Assembly: GCF_028994805.1 (NCBI RefSeq)
Contig: NZ_JAJQQP010000005.1
Span: 124,001 to 188,000, forward strand
DNA from: Promicromonospora iranensis
GTDB lineage: Bacteria > Actinomycetota > Actinomycetes > Actinomycetales > Cellulomonadaceae
Reading direction: 5' to 3'
Length of the DNA: 64,000 nucleotides
The notes under the pieces are model-generated. The model was given only the letters and a program-made list of their open reading frames with translations. It searched no databases and was not told the origin of the DNA. The position numbers and the translations under genes were made by a program. Below, piece after piece: positions 55,676 to 64,000 of the stretch (the first letter of the stretch is position 1; the number at the start of each line of letters is the position of its first letter).

Positions 55676-56871
55676 CAGAGGCCACCCACCCCGAGCATCT
55701 CCCGCACCCGGGCCACGGCGCCGGGCAGGACCGCGCAGAACCGGTCGATCTCGTCGGCGGTGGTGGCGCGGTCCAGCGCGATCCGCACGTTGCCGTGCGT
55801 GAGCACGCCCATCGCCGCGAGCACGTGGGAGGGCTCCAGCGTGCTCGACGTGCACGCCGAGCCCGACCCGACCGCGAAGCCGTGCCGGTCCAGCTCGGTC
55901 ACGAGCGCCTCGCCGTCCACGTAGAGGAACGAGAAGGTGGCGACGTGGGGGAGCCGCCCCTCCGGGTCGCCCACCACCTCGACGTCCGGGATGTGCGACA
56001 CCTGTGCCCGCACGCGGTCCACGAGCGCGCGGCGCCGCGCCGCCTGCTCGACCCGGTCGGCCTCGACCGCCTGCAGCGCGACCGCGGCGGCGAAGGCGAG
56101 CGGCACGCTCACCCCGCCCGGTGCCCACGGGTCCTCGTCCTCCGGCCCGGCCGACGCGGTGCGGACCCGCTGCCGGACGGCGAGCACCCCGACCCCGGCG
56201 GGCCCGCCCCAGTCGGCGGGGTCGGCGGCCAGGAGGTCCCAGGCCCCGGGCACCGCCACGTGTCCGACGCTCGCCCCGGCGTCGACCAGGAGCGGGACGC
56301 CGGCTGCGCGCGCGGCGTCGTGCACGACCTCGACCGGCTGGACCGTGCCCACCTCGCCGTTCGCGTGCTGCAGTGCGGCTAGGGCGACACCCGGCGCCCG
56401 GATCGCGGCGATCATCGCGTCCGCGTCCACGCGCCCCAGCCGGTCCACCGGGACGGGGCCGCCGGGCCGGGCGGCGGGCTCGGTCACGCCGGCCGGGTGC
56501 GCGCCCGCTGCGGCCGCCGTGTACGCGGCGGCCTGCAGCACCGCTGCCCGCTCGACGGCGCTGGTGACGACGGTGCTGCCCGCACGCCGCCGGCCGGCCG
56601 CGGCCGACGCGACGGCCGTCTGGAGCGAGGCGGTGTGGCCCGGCGTGAAGTGGACCTCCTGCGTCCGCGCGCCGAGCACGGCGGCGACGGCCTCGCGGGC
56701 GCCGTCGAGCAGGCGGGCCGCGCGGCGGCCCTCGGCGTGCAGGCGGCGTGGATCGGCCCACCCGTCGCCGAGCGCCTGCTCGAACGCCTGCCGGGCGAGC
56801 GGGTGCCACGGGGCGCGCCCGCCGTTGTCGAGGTGCACCCGGGAGGGGGTGCCGGGGGTGGCGTGGCTCAC
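55675..56871 (-). CDS. Cysteine desulfurase-like protein lacking PLP-binding residues
   Basis: A 398-residue class V aminotransferase-fold protein related to IscS/NifS: VHLDNGGRAPWHPLARQAF near 12, VHFTPGHTASLQTAVASAAA near 73, ALQHANGEVGTVQPVEVVHD near 167, PLLVDAGASVGHVAVPGAWD near 193, and the mobile loop with the sulfur-accepting Cys in AVGSGSACTSSTLEPSHVLA near 340. The PLP lysine (normally SAHKFGGP) is replaced: the sequence reads ADPADWGGPAGVG, with Asp near 220. The PLP-stacking His (normally EHxAV) is Arg in SAVERAAVLQAA near 108. Normal catalysis is therefore doubtful. Coupled to a TusA-like gene. GTG start with GGAGGAC upstream. Confidence 0.85.
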   Translation of the reverse strand: MSHATPGTPSRVHLDNGGRAPWHPLARQAFEQALGDGWADPRRLHAEGRRAARLLDGAREAVAAVLGARTQEVHFTPGHTASLQTAVASAAAGRRRAGSTVVTSAVERAAVLQAAAYTAAAAGAHPAGVTEPAARPGGPVPVDRLGRVDADAMIAAIRAPGVALAALQHANGEVGTVQPVEVVHDAARAAGVPLLVDAGASVGHVAVPGAWDLLAADPADWGGPAGVGVLAVRQRVRTASAGPEDEDPWAPGGVSVPLAFAAAVALQAVEADRVEQAARRRALVDRVRAQVSHIPDVEVVGDPEGRLPHVATFSFLYVDGEALVTELDRHGFAVGSGSACTSSTLEPSHVLAAMGVLTHGNVRIALDRATTADEIDRFCAVLPGAVARVREMLGVGGL

Positions 56872-56938
56872 ACGTCCTCCTGCTCCTGTGTCGTCCGTCT
56901 GATCCTCGCACCCGCACGGACCGGTCCGCCGCCACCAT

Positions 56939-56972
56939 TGTTCTGACACGACTTGGGTGCGTGTCCTGAACA
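56939..56972. promoter_or_regulatory. Imperfect inverted repeat upstream of ctaC
   Basis: TGTTCTGACAC (56939-56949) pairs with GTGTCCTGAACA (56961-56972) except for one bulged base, with an 11-nt spacer. It lies in the 270-bp divergent region between the desulfurase-like gene and ctaC, and could be an operator for the oxidase operon. Confidence 0.35.
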
Positions 56973-57141
56973 GCGTCGATGGGTGCCCGCGGTGCGTAGT
57001 GCGTCACGTCGCCGAGGGCGCCTTGCGGGCATCATCAGGCCTCCGGGCGCGCTAGGCTGCATCCCATCGAGGACGAAGGTTCTGCGTGGAGCTCGGGAGG
57101 AAACCGGTGCGACGCGCCGGACGAGACGTGAAAGGCCTCCC

Positions 57142-58053
57142 TTGCACTCGAAGTCACCTACCCGCACCCGGCGGGCCATCCTGCGTGCGTCGGCTCTAGC
57201 CGTCGCTGTCGCAGTTGTGGCCACCGGCTGCGCAAGCGAATCCGTCCAGCGCGGATACCTGCCCGGCTACAGCGACGGGGAGGTGACTGACCAGACTGCG
57301 CGCATCACCGATCTTTGGGTGGGCTCGTGGATCGCTGCCCTGTTGGTGGGCATCGTGACGTGGGGCCTGATCCTGTGGTGCATCGCGGCGTACCGCAAGC
57401 GCAAGGACGACCATCAGCTCCCGGTCCAGACGCGCTACCACCTGCCGCTGGAGCTGATGTACACGGCCGTTCCGCTGATCATGGTCCTGGTGCTGTTCTG
57501 GTACACCGACCGGGACGTGAGCGAGATCCAGAACGTCGACGGCACCGCGACCGAGCACATCCAGGTCATCGGCAAGCAGTGGAGCTGGGACTTCAACTAC
57601 CTCGACGGCGATGTCTACGACTCCGGCCAGCACGAGGCGGACCCCGGCAGCGTCACCGCCGAGGACGAGCTCGACGGGGCGATCGGTACGTCGACGTCCT
57701 TCCCGACGCTCTACCTGCCGGTGAACGAGACCGTGGAGTTCACGCTCGACTCACGCGACGTCATCCACTCGTTCTGGGTCCCTGCGTTCCTGTACAAGCA
57801 GGACATGATCCCGGGGCGGACCAACACGTTCCAGGTGACACCGACCCGTGAGGGCACGTACGCCGGCAAGTGCGCAGAGCTCTGCGGTGAGTTCCACTCC
57901 GGCATGCTCTTCAACGTGAAGGTCGTGTCCGCCGAGGAGTACGAAGCCCACCTGGCGGACCTGGCTGCGAAGGGTCAGACCGGCCAGCTCGGCATGGACC
58001 TCGCCCGCACGACCGGCCCGGTGGACACCGAGGAAGAGGAGGCTGGGCACTGA
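57142..58053 (+). CDS. ctaC: Cytochrome c oxidase subunit II (CuA), lipoprotein form
   Basis: A 303-residue subunit II of the aa3 oxidase. The signal peptide has a lipobox ([16 protein letters not shown], Cys near 29). Two membrane helices follow ([20 protein letters not shown] and [20 protein letters not shown], about 60-80 and 105-125), then the exported cupredoxin domain. The CuA site is in [20 protein letters not shown] near 205 (His) and [20 protein letters not shown] near 238 (two Cys, Glu, His, Met). The start is uncertain: TTG 57142 gives a normal signal peptide with AAAGG upstream. A GTG at 57107 with a perfect GGAGG is in another frame. First gene of ctaC-ctaD-ctaF. Confidence 0.93.
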   Translation: MHSKSPTRTRRAILRASALAVAVAVVATGCASESVQRGYLPGYSDGEVTDQTARITDLWVGSWIAALLVGIVTWGLILWCIAAYRKRKDDHQLPVQTRYHLPLELMYTAVPLIMVLVLFWYTDRDVSEIQNVDGTATEHIQVIGKQWSWDFNYLDGDVYDSGQHEADPGSVTAEDELDGAIGTSTSFPTLYLPVNETVEFTLDSRDVIHSFWVPAFLYKQDMIPGRTNTFQVTPTREGTYAGKCAELCGEFHSGMLFNVKVVSAEEYEAHLADLAAKGQTGQLGMDLARTTGPVDTEEEEAGH

Positions 58054-59873
58054 TGGCCGCAGCGACCACGACCGAGCTGATCCCGGGCCTCGCGCCCGGA
58101 CGGCAGACGCTCGGCCGGACCGTCATCAAGTGGATCACCTCCACTGATCACAAGACGATCGGGTATCTCTACCTGATCTCGTCGTTCATCTTCTTCTGCA
58201 TCGGCGGCCTGATGGCCCTGCTGATCCGGGCCGAGCTCTTCGAGCCGGGCATCCAGCTCGTGCAGAGCAAGGAGCAGTACAACCAGCTCTTCACGATGCA
58301 CGGCACGATCATGCTGCTGCTGTTCGCGACGCCGCTCTTCGCCGGCTTCGCGAACGTGATCATGCCGCTCCAGATCGGCGCGCCCGACGTCGCGTTCCCC
58401 CGCCTGAACATGTTCGCCTACTGGCTGTACTTGTTCGGCGGTCTCATCACGGTGGCGGGCTTCCTGACCCCGCAGGGTGCTGCGTCCTTCGGCTGGTTCG
58501 CGTACGCGCCGTTGTCGACCACCACCTACAGTCCAGGGCTCGGTGGTGACCTCTGGGTGTTCGGCCTCGCGCTGGCAGGTTTCGGAACGATCCTCGGTGC
58601 GGTCAACTTCATCACCACGATCATCACGATGCGCGCACCGGGCATGACCATGTTCCGGATGCCGATCTTCACGTGGAACACGCTGATCACCAGCCTGCTC
58701 GTGCTGATGGCGTTCCCGCCCCTGGCGGCCGCCCTGTTCGCGCTCGGCGCGGACCGCCGCCTCGGCGCGCAGGTCTTCAACCCGGAGAACGGCGGTGCCA
58801 TCCTCTGGCAGCACCTGTTCTGGTTCTTCGGGCACCCCGAGGTGTACATCATCGCGCTGCCGTTCTTCGGCATCGTGTCCGAGATCCTGCCGGTCTTCAG
58901 CCGCAAGCCGATCTTCGGCTACACGGGTCTGGTGTACGCGACCATCGCGATCGCCGCGCTGTCGGTGACGGTGTGGGCGCACCACATGTACGTGACGGGT
59001 GCGGTCATGCTGCCGTTCTTCGCCTTCATGACGATGTTGATCGCGGTGCCGACCGGTGTGAAGTTCTTCAACTGGATCGGCACGATGTGGCGCGGGAAGC
59101 TCACCTTCGAGACACCGATGCTCTGGTCCATCGGCTTCCTCGTGACGTTCCTCTTCGGCGGCCTGACGGGCATCATCCTGTCGAGCCCGGCGCTGGACTT
59201 CCAGCTCTCCGACTCGTACTTCGTGGTGGCGCACTTCCACTACGTGGTGTTCGGCACCGTCGTCTTCGCGATGTTCGCGGGCTTCTACTTCTGGTGGCCC
59301 AAGTTCACCGGGCGCATGCTGTCGGAGCGCCTGGGCAAGTGGCACTTCTGGCTGCTGTTCGTCGGCTTCCACACCACGTTCCTCATCCAGCACTGGCTGG
59401 GTGTCGAGGGCATGCCGCGTCGTTACGCGGACTACATGCCCCAGGAGGGCTTCACCTGGGAGAACCAGGTGTCGACGATCGGCGCGTTCATCCTCGCGGC
59501 GTCGACCCTGCCGTTCCTGTGGAACGTGTACGTCACCTGGCGCAAGGCGCCCAAGGTCACGGTCGACGACCCGTGGGGCTACGGCCGCTCGCTCGAGTGG
59601 GCCACGTCCTGCCCGCCGCCGCGCCACAACTTCGCCTCGCTCCCGCGGATCCGTTCGGAGTCGCCGGCGTTCGACCTGCACCACCCCGAGGTCGTCGCGA
59701 TGGAGCGCCCGGACTACAACGGCGACCGCGGGGTGCTCGAGAACATCTACGGCGAGGCCGACCGGCGCGGCCAGGAGAAGCAGGGGCAGGAGCGCGCCGC
59801 GAACGGCGGCGGCGACTCGGGCCAGAGCAGCACGACGATCGTGGACGAGCCGGACGAGGGGACCAGCAAGTGA
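58053..59873 (+). CDS. ctaD: Cytochrome c oxidase subunit I (heme aa3/CuB)
   Basis: A 606-residue catalytic subunit with 12 membrane helices. The low-spin heme His and helix II motif are in [20 protein letters not shown] near 86. The CuB/Tyr region is [20 protein letters not shown] near 252 (His and cross-linked Tyr). Two further CuB His are in [20 protein letters not shown] near 309. The heme a3 and a ligands are in [20 protein letters not shown] near 391. The C-terminal 65 residues, after [20 protein letters not shown], are disordered and Gln/Glu/Gly-rich. ATG at 58053 overlaps the ctaC stop by one base. Confidence 0.97.
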   Translation: MAAATTTELIPGLAPGRQTLGRTVIKWITSTDHKTIGYLYLISSFIFFCIGGLMALLIRAELFEPGIQLVQSKEQYNQLFTMHGTIMLLLFATPLFAGFANVIMPLQIGAPDVAFPRLNMFAYWLYLFGGLITVAGFLTPQGAASFGWFAYAPLSTTTYSPGLGGDLWVFGLALAGFGTILGAVNFITTIITMRAPGMTMFRMPIFTWNTLITSLLVLMAFPPLAAALFALGADRRLGAQVFNPENGGAILWQHLFWFFGHPEVYIIALPFFGIVSEILPVFSRKPIFGYTGLVYATIAIAALSVTVWAHHMYVTGAVMLPFFAFMTMLIAVPTGVKFFNWIGTMWRGKLTFETPMLWSIGFLVTFLFGGLTGIILSSPALDFQLSDSYFVVAHFHYVVFGTVVFAMFAGFYFWWPKFTGRMLSERLGKWHFWLLFVGFHTTFLIQHWLGVEGMPRRYADYMPQEGFTWENQVSTIGAFILAASTLPFLWNVYVTWRKAPKVTVDDPWGYGRSLEWATSCPPPRHNFASLPRIRSESPAFDLHHPEVVAMERPDYNGDRGVLENIYGEADRRGQEKQGQERAANGGGDSGQSSTTIVDEPDEGTSK

Positions 59874-60271
59874 AGATCGAGACCCGGCTGTTCCTCTGGG
59901 GAACGCCCATCTTCGTCGGTGTCGGCATCGTCTACGGCTTCATGACGGACTGGACCGAGCCCGTCGGCTATCTCGGTATGCCGCTCGTCGGCGGCCTGGT
60001 GGCGATGATCGGCGCGTACCTGGCCCTGACGGCGCGGCGCATCGACGCCCGCCCCGAGGACGACCCGAACGGCAACATCGAGGACGCTGCCGGCGACCAG
60101 GGTGTCTACGCGCCCTGGAGCTGGTGGCCGCTGGCGATCGCCGGATCGGCCGCGATCTGCTTCCTCGGCCTGGCCGTGGGCTGGTGGGTGGTCTACATCG
60201 GCTTCTGCGTGTCCGTGATCGCGCTGGTGGGCTGGGTGTTCGAGTACTCGCGAGGTATTCACTCGCACTGA
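59870..60271 (+). CDS. ctaF: Cytochrome c oxidase subunit IV (CtaF)
   Basis: A 133-residue actinobacterial-type oxidase subunit IV with four hydrophobic segments: [60 protein letters not shown] and [20 protein letters not shown]. The conserved segment [14 protein letters not shown] near 79 is typical of CtaF. The GTG start at 59870 overlaps the ctaD stop (GTGA), so translation is coupled. Last gene of the oxidase operon, followed by a strong hairpin. Confidence 0.93.
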   Translation: MKIETRLFLWGTPIFVGVGIVYGFMTDWTEPVGYLGMPLVGGLVAMIGAYLALTARRIDARPEDDPNGNIEDAAGDQGVYAPWSWWPLAIAGSAAICFLGLAVGWWVVYIGFCVSVIALVGWVFEYSRGIHSH

Positions 60272-60285
60272 TCCGTACAGGTTGC

Positions 60286-60327
60286 GCACGACGTCCCGTC
60301 ACACACACGTGTGGCGGGACGTCGTGC
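60286..60327 (+). terminator. 19-bp hairpin terminator of ctaCDF
   Basis: GCACGACGTCCCG (60286-60298) pairs with 60315-60327. A T-G wobble and CACAC/GTGTG (60300-60304, 60309-60313) extend the stem to 19 bp with a 4-nt loop. Placed 14 bp after the ctaF stop. Confidence 0.8.
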
Positions 60328-60477
60328 TTCCGAGGGCACTCCGCTCCGTCATTTCACCCGCAGTTTCACCCGTCTTCTGCGGGCTGCCCGAGCGCTGTTC
60401 ATGGTGAGATCGGACCTCCGCCGACCGGTTCCCGAGCGCATGGTGTGCGCGAACCGGGGGTGGCAGGGAGGCAACTA

Positions 60478-61335
60478 GTGCGTTATTCGAAGATGGCGGC
60501 TCTCGCGACGGCGAGCGTGCTCGCCCTGGGCCTGAGCGGATGCGGAGCGGCAGCGAGTGGTCCCGGTGAGGCCTCCGACGCGACAGCATCAGCACAGCCG
60601 CCGGCGCCGGTCGAGCTGACCCAGGCGTCGTTCGTCGACGACCTGTCGGCGGCGCAGAGCGAGGCCGGGACGGTCCACATGACCATGACCTACTCCGGTG
60701 CGGGGGCTGAGGCAGCAGGCCTCGCCGGTGCACCCCTCGAGGCGGACGTCGACATCTCCGACCCGAAGAACCCTGCGATGGCCATGCAGATGGAGTTGGA
60801 GGGGGAGGCAACCGACATGGTCCTGGTCGACGGCGACTTCTACATGAAGATGGGCGAGTCGACGTCCGGCAAGTACCTCAGCCTGGCCGAGGCCGGCAAG
60901 AGCGACAACCCGATGGCCCCGCTCTTCCAGGGGATGGGTGACCTCATGCAGAGCAGCCTGAAGGACATGGACCCGTCCGCGCAGCTGCAAGGCATGGACG
61001 GCGCCATCACGTCCTTCGAGAAGACCGGCACGGAGACCGTCGACGGCGTGGAGACCGATGTCTACACGATCCTCGTGGACGCGACGAAGATGTCCGGCCC
61101 TCAGGTCGACAGCCTCCCGGAGGAGGCTCTGGCGCAGGTCGGCGAGATGGAGATCGTCTACAACGTGGGCGAGGACAACCTGGCGCGCAAGCTGGTGCTC
61201 ACCATGGGGGCCGACGCAGACGAGCTGGTGATGAGCAGCACGTTCTCCGGCTGGGGCGAACCCGTGGACGTCGCGGCGCCGAGCGGGGACGAGCTCACCA
61301 CCCTGGACGAGATGATGGAGCTCACGACCGGCTGA
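60478..61335 (+). CDS. LppX/LprG-like lipoprotein
   Basis: A 285-residue secreted lipoprotein. The signal peptide MRYSKMAALATASVLALGLS ends in a lipobox LSGC (Cys 22). The mature region starts with a Ser/Ala-rich linker, then a domain like LppX_LprAFG/DUF2092 proteins: ASFVDDLSAAQSEAGTVHMT near 50, MAMQMELEGEATDMVLVDGD near 100, FYMKMGESTSGKYLSLAEAG near 121 and KTGTETVDGVETDVYTILVD near 182. Such proteins carry lipids or act as envelope sensors. GTG start with GGGAGG upstream. It stands alone after the oxidase terminator and is convergent with trpD. Confidence 0.82.
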   Translation: MRYSKMAALATASVLALGLSGCGAAASGPGEASDATASAQPPAPVELTQASFVDDLSAAQSEAGTVHMTMTYSGAGAEAAGLAGAPLEADVDISDPKNPAMAMQMELEGEATDMVLVDGDFYMKMGESTSGKYLSLAEAGKSDNPMAPLFQGMGDLMQSSLKDMDPSAQLQGMDGAITSFEKTGTETVDGVETDVYTILVDATKMSGPQVDSLPEEALAQVGEMEIVYNVGEDNLARKLVLTMGADADELVMSSTFSGWGEPVDVAAPSGDELTTLDEMMELTTG

Positions 61336-61372
61336 CGGCCGTCGGGCCGGCCCTCGCTCCGGCGCTCCGGTG

Positions 61373-62422
61373 CTACCTCGCGGCCTCGGCCCAGCGGCGC
61401 AGGGTCTCCTGCGCCGCGCCCGAGTCGACGGCCTGGGCCGCGAGGTCGATCCCGGCAGCGAGACGCTCGACGAGCGTCCCGGACCCGGTCCCGGGGAGCG
61501 TGCCGTCGGCGACGAGGCCGGACGCCGCGTTGAGCAGCACGGTCTCGCGGACCGGCCCGCTCTCGCCGGCGAGGACCGCGCGGGCGACCGCGGCGTTGTA
61601 GGCGGCGTCCTGCCCGCGGAGGTCCTCCACCTTGATGCGCGTGAGGCCCAGGTCGGCCGCGGGGTCGAGCCGGTGCTCGGTGACCGCGCCGTCGGCCACG
61701 ACCCACACGGTGGAGCCGGCGGTGGCCGCGAGCTCGTCCAGGCCCTCGTCGCCACGGAACACCAGCGCCGACTTGCCGCGTTCCGCGAAGACCCCGGCCA
61801 TCAGCGGGGCCATCCGGGCGTCGGCGCAGCCGACGGCGGCCGCGCGAGGCTGGGCGGGGTTGGTGAGCGGGCCCAGGAAGTTGAAGGCCGTCGGCACACC
61901 CAGCTCCCTGCGGGTCACGCCCGCATGGCGCATCGAGGGGTGGAACGCCGCGGCGAAGCAGAAGGTGATGCCCGCCTCGCGCGCGATCTGCGCGACACGC
62001 TCCGGCGGGTGGTCCAGCCGGATGCCCAGCTCCTCCAGCACGTCCGCGCTGCCCGACGACGACGACGCCGCCCGGTTGCCGTGCTTCACGACGCGCAGGC
62101 CCGTGCCCGCGATGACCACCGACGCCATCGTGGAGATGTTCACGGTGTGCGCGCGGTCGCCGCCGGTGCCGACGATGTCGACGGAAGGGCCTGGCACGTC
62201 GATACGGGTCGCGTGCCGCACCATGGACTCGGTCAGGCCGGCGAGCTCCTCGACGGTCTCGCCCTTGGCGCGCAGCGCCACGAGGAACCCGCCGAGCTGG
62301 ACGGGGGAGACCTCGCCGGTCATCACCTGGTCCATCGCCCACGTGGCCTCGGCCTGGCTCAGGTCGGCCCCGGTGATCAGCCCGGCGAGCAGGCCGGACC
62401 AGGTGGGTGCCTCGAGGTTCAC
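61373..62422 (-). CDS. trpD: Anthranilate phosphoribosyltransferase
   Basis: A 349-residue TrpD that joins anthranilate to PRPP in tryptophan synthesis. The PRPP-binding motif is [19 protein letters not shown] near 81. [20 protein letters not shown] near 109 follows, then [20 protein letters not shown] near 157 (anthranilate-binding region), [19 protein letters not shown] near 177, [20 protein letters not shown] near 217 and the metal motif near [20 protein letters not shown]. The GTG start at 62422 overlaps the stop of the receiver protein gene (GTGA). Other trp genes are not in the window; an isolated trpD beside cytochrome genes is common in actinobacteria. Confidence 0.95.
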   Translation of the reverse strand: MNLEAPTWSGLLAGLITGADLSQAEATWAMDQVMTGEVSPVQLGGFLVALRAKGETVEELAGLTESMVRHATRIDVPGPSVDIVGTGGDRAHTVNISTMASVVIAGTGLRVVKHGNRAASSSSGSADVLEELGIRLDHPPERVAQIAREAGITFCFAAAFHPSMRHAGVTRRELGVPTAFNFLGPLTNPAQPRAAAVGCADARMAPLMAGVFAERGKSALVFRGDEGLDELAATAGSTVWVVADGAVTEHRLDPAADLGLTRIKVEDLRGQDAAYNAAVARAVLAGESGPVRETVLLNAASGLVADGTLPGTGSGTLVERLAAGIDLAAQAVDSGAAQETLRRWAEAAR

Positions 62423-62856
62423 GCGGAACCCGCCAGGAGCTTCGCGACTGCCTCCTGGACCTTGATGGCGTCGAGCGGGCGGGACACCACGCCGTCGGCC
62501 AGGGACCAGGAGGCGAGCCAGGCGTCCTCGGGCCGTCCCGTGAGGATGAGCACCGGCGGGCACTCGTAGATCTCGTTCTTGAGCTGGCGGCACAGTCCCA
62601 TGCCGCCGGTCTGGTCGGCCTCACCGTCGAGGACGAGCAGGTCCCACGTCTCGTTGTCGGCCTTGTCCACCACGGCTGCGGGGGTGGCGGCCTCGGTCCA
62701 CTCGATGTCGGGCGCGCCTGCGTGCAGGCGGGGCCCGACGGCGAGTCGGACCTGCTCACGCACCGTGCGGTCGTCGCTGTACAGGAGGACTCGCGGGCTC
62801 GACGTCGCCACACCGTCCGCACCTGCGCTGGTCACATCCGTCGTCATGCCGGTCAT
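62419..62856 (-). CDS. Receiver-domain (response-regulator-like) protein, no output domain
   Basis: A 145-residue stand-alone receiver domain. After a disordered N-terminus it shows [20 protein letters not shown] near 21 (acidic pocket Ser-Asp-Asp), [20 protein letters not shown] near 72 with the phospho-acceptor Asp in VLD, and [20 protein letters not shown] near 99 (Thr). [17 protein letters not shown] lies near 124, where the conserved Lys of the KPxD motif is Arg. With no DNA-binding domain and an altered Lys it may be a degenerate or protein-protein receiver. Its stop overlaps the trpD start. ATG 62856 is given; ATG 62847 is also possible. Confidence 0.78.
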   Translation of the reverse strand: MTGMTTDVTSAGADGVATSSPRVLLYSDDRTVREQVRLAVGPRLHAGAPDIEWTEAATPAAVVDKADNETWDLLVLDGEADQTGGMGLCRQLKNEIYECPPVLILTGRPEDAWLASWSLADGVVSRPLDAIKVQEAVAKLLAGSA

Positions 62857-63030
62857 GCGTCGATCGTGGCACAGTCCTCGCCTCCACGGCAGATTTGTCC
62901 GTGTGCTTTTGATGGCACTCTGTTCGATCGCGTCAGCAAGAGACGTCGCAGGTAGGGCGTTGGAAGGACTTTGTGAGATTCCACGCGAGCGTCGCTGCCG
63001 CTTCGGCGTTCGGGACGCTCCAACGTCGGC

Positions 63031-63036
63031 CATAAT
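63031..63036 (+). promoter_or_regulatory. Possible -10 element of ctaE with leaderless start
   Basis: CATAAT at 63031-63036 matches the TATAAT -10 consensus in five of six positions. A transcription start 7-8 bp downstream would fall on the GTG at 63044, in frame with ctaE, giving a leaderless mRNA. No convincing -35 is visible. Inference only. Confidence 0.35.
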
Positions 63037-63688
63037 GGCTGTCGTGTCGACCGCAACGGCTGCAGCCAACCCCACGCACCAGCACGTAACAGTCAATCGT
63101 CCGAACCCGGTCTCGGTCGGGACGATCGTCTGGCTCGCGAGTGAGCTCATGTTCTTCGCAGCGCTCTTCGCGATGTACTTCACGGTTCGGCAGACCATGC
63201 CGGCCGAGGAGTGGGCGCTGCAGGCGGACAAGCTGAACATCACCTTCTCGACGATCAACACGATCGTCCTGGTGCTGTCCTCGGTCACCTGCCAGGCGGC
63301 GGTGTTCAAGGCGGAGCAGTTCAAGCCGTCGCGTTCCGGCAAGCTGTACCAGGTCGGGTCCTGGGGCATGCACGAGTGGATGACGATGACCTACCTGATG
63401 GGCGCGTTCTTCATCGGCGGCCAGATCTTCGAGTACGCCGAGCTTGTCGGGCACGGCCTGACGATCTCGTCCAGCGCGTACGGCTCGGTCTTCTACCTGA
63501 CCACCGGCTTCCACGGTCTGCACGTGACCGGCGGTCTGATCGCATTCCTGTTCGTGCTCGGCCGCTCCTTCGCCGCCAAGCGGTTCGGTCACCACGAGGC
63601 CACCACCACGATCGTCACGTCCTACTACTGGCACTTCGTCGACGTGGTGTGGATCGCGCTGTTCGCGGTGATCTACCTGCTGCAGTGA
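63035..63688 (+). CDS. ctaE: Cytochrome c oxidase subunit III
   Basis: A 217-residue (from ATG 63035) subunit III of the aa3 oxidase, with five membrane helices: [20 protein letters not shown] near 28, [14 protein letters not shown], then [40 protein letters not shown] near 111, [20 protein letters not shown] near 150 and [20 protein letters not shown] near 195. Family residues E in ASELMFF and H in FHGLH and WHFVD are present. The start is uncertain: ATG 63035 or the leaderless GTG 63044; neither has a ribosome binding site. It is followed by qcrC, the usual actinobacterial order linking oxidase to the bc1 complex. Confidence 0.94.
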   Translation: MAVVSTATAAANPTHQHVTVNRPNPVSVGTIVWLASELMFFAALFAMYFTVRQTMPAEEWALQADKLNITFSTINTIVLVLSSVTCQAAVFKAEQFKPSRSGKLYQVGSWGMHEWMTMTYLMGAFFIGGQIFEYAELVGHGLTISSSAYGSVFYLTTGFHGLHVTGGLIAFLFVLGRSFAAKRFGHHEATTTIVTSYYWHFVDVVWIALFAVIYLLQ

Positions 63689-63794
63689 CCTCGTAGCGCC
63701 GACGCCCCGGGCGTGTGTGCAACATGGCCACGTGCGGTGGCATAGGTTCAAGACAGAGAAGCTCAAACACTTAACTCGAGACGAGGACATTTTC

Positions 63795-64000
63795 GTGAAG
63801 GCACTCGCCGCCCGCAGGCACCACCGGATGGCTCCGGTCGTGCTCCTGCTGCTGGCGCTGCTGACCACGGGCGGCATCTATGCCGCCCTGGCTCCGAGCA
63901 CGGCTAAGGCCGAGACCGTCAGCACCGCGGACATCGAGACCGGTAAGAAGCTGTTCCAGGCCAACTGCGCGACGTGCCACGGCCCGAACGCTGAGGGCAC
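63795..64000 (+). CDS. qcrC: Cytochrome bc1 complex diheme cytochrome c subunit (partial)
   Basis: The first 68 codons of QcrC, the diheme cytochrome c of the actinobacterial bcc complex; the gene runs off the window. The basic N-terminus MKALAARRHHRM and a membrane/signal segment (APVVLLLLALLTTGGIYAAL) lead to an exported domain with the first heme motif CATCH in GKKLFQANCATCHGPNAEG. It passes electrons from the Rieske centre to the aa3 oxidase encoded just upstream. The GTG start at 63795 has a GAGGAC site. A second heme motif is expected beyond the window. Confidence 0.92.
   Translation, partial: MKALAARRHHRMAPVVLLLLALLTTGGIYAALAPSTAKAETVSTADIETGKKLFQANCATCHGPNAEG

Overview
The window is a high-GC (about 70%), densely coded stretch of an actinobacterial chromosome. 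Gene content and order point to the order Micrococcales, most likely the Cellulomonadaceae/Promicromonosporaceae group (an inference from synteny, not a database hit). Markers include polyphosphate glucokinase, a second GlnA2-type glutamine synthetase beside glnE, glnA next to a DUF4191 gene and lipA-lipB, the sucB-lpd pair, and the block nadA / erpA / ctaCDF / trpD / ctaE / qcrC. I see no phage, insertion sequence, CRISPR array, rRNA or tRNA. Most of the window is core genome with small accessory patches.

Layout. 0.1-10.6 kb: mixed accessory genes (DHFR-like reductase, PPOX-fold protein plus chromate transporter, an orphan Roadblock/LC7 protein, a secreted NlpC/P60 peptidase, a phosphatase, a methyltransferase, a HelD-type RNA polymerase recycling helicase, a DUF3467 protein, a STAS anti-anti-sigma protein). 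10.6-17.4 kb: ppgK, a small SPOR-like protein, panB, glnA2 and glnE. 17.4-22.3 kb: a LysR regulator divergent from an EamA exporter-oxidoreductase pair, a phosphodiesterase-like protein and small membrane proteins. 22.6-27 kb: glnA with an upstream GlnR box, then the lipB-lipA-DUF4191 run. 27.3-31.8 kb: exported HNH nuclease, Gfo/Idh/MocA oxidoreductase, a membrane pseudokinase and a TIGR01777 epimerase. 31.9-39.7 kb: sucB-lpd (E2-E3 of 2-oxoglutarate dehydrogenase, both depending on the lipoate made by LipB/LipA), pepA and a four-gene pyrD operon with overlapping starts and stops. 39.8-48.5 kb: an accessory block with a frameshifted quinone oxidoreductase, an MMPL exporter divergent from a TetR regulator, a MocR regulator divergent from a YczE-like membrane protein, and an ECF sigma factor fused to a membrane-anchored exported domain. 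48.6-57 kb: aldo-keto reductase, DUF3043 protein, M20 peptidase, thioesterase, DJ-1 protein, nadA, erpA, TusA and a cysteine-desulfurase-like protein. 57.1-64 kb: terminal oxidase genes ctaC-ctaD-ctaF, a lipoprotein, trpD with a receiver protein, ctaE, and the start of qcrC, which runs off the window.

Nitrogen assimilation is a clear thread. GlnA carries the adenylylation tyrosine, GlnE is the enzyme that would modify it, and a GTnAC-N6-GAAAC GlnR-type box lies 105 bp upstream of glnA. Respiration is a second thread: lipoate synthesis, E2/E3 and aa3 oxidase subunits are all present.

The most unusual items are (1) a class V aminotransferase-fold, cysteine-desulfurase-like protein that lacks both the PLP lysine and the PLP-stacking histidine but keeps the sulfur-accepting cysteine, placed next to a TusA sulfur carrier; (2) the one-polypeptide fusion of an ECF sigma factor to a transmembrane helix and a large extracytoplasmic domain; (3) a transmembrane protein with a degenerate kinase domain; and (4) very long, often perfect intergenic hairpins, up to 31 bp per arm, several of which bury the stop codons of two convergent genes in their stem. 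Well-formed palindromic operators sit in four divergent regulator promoters.
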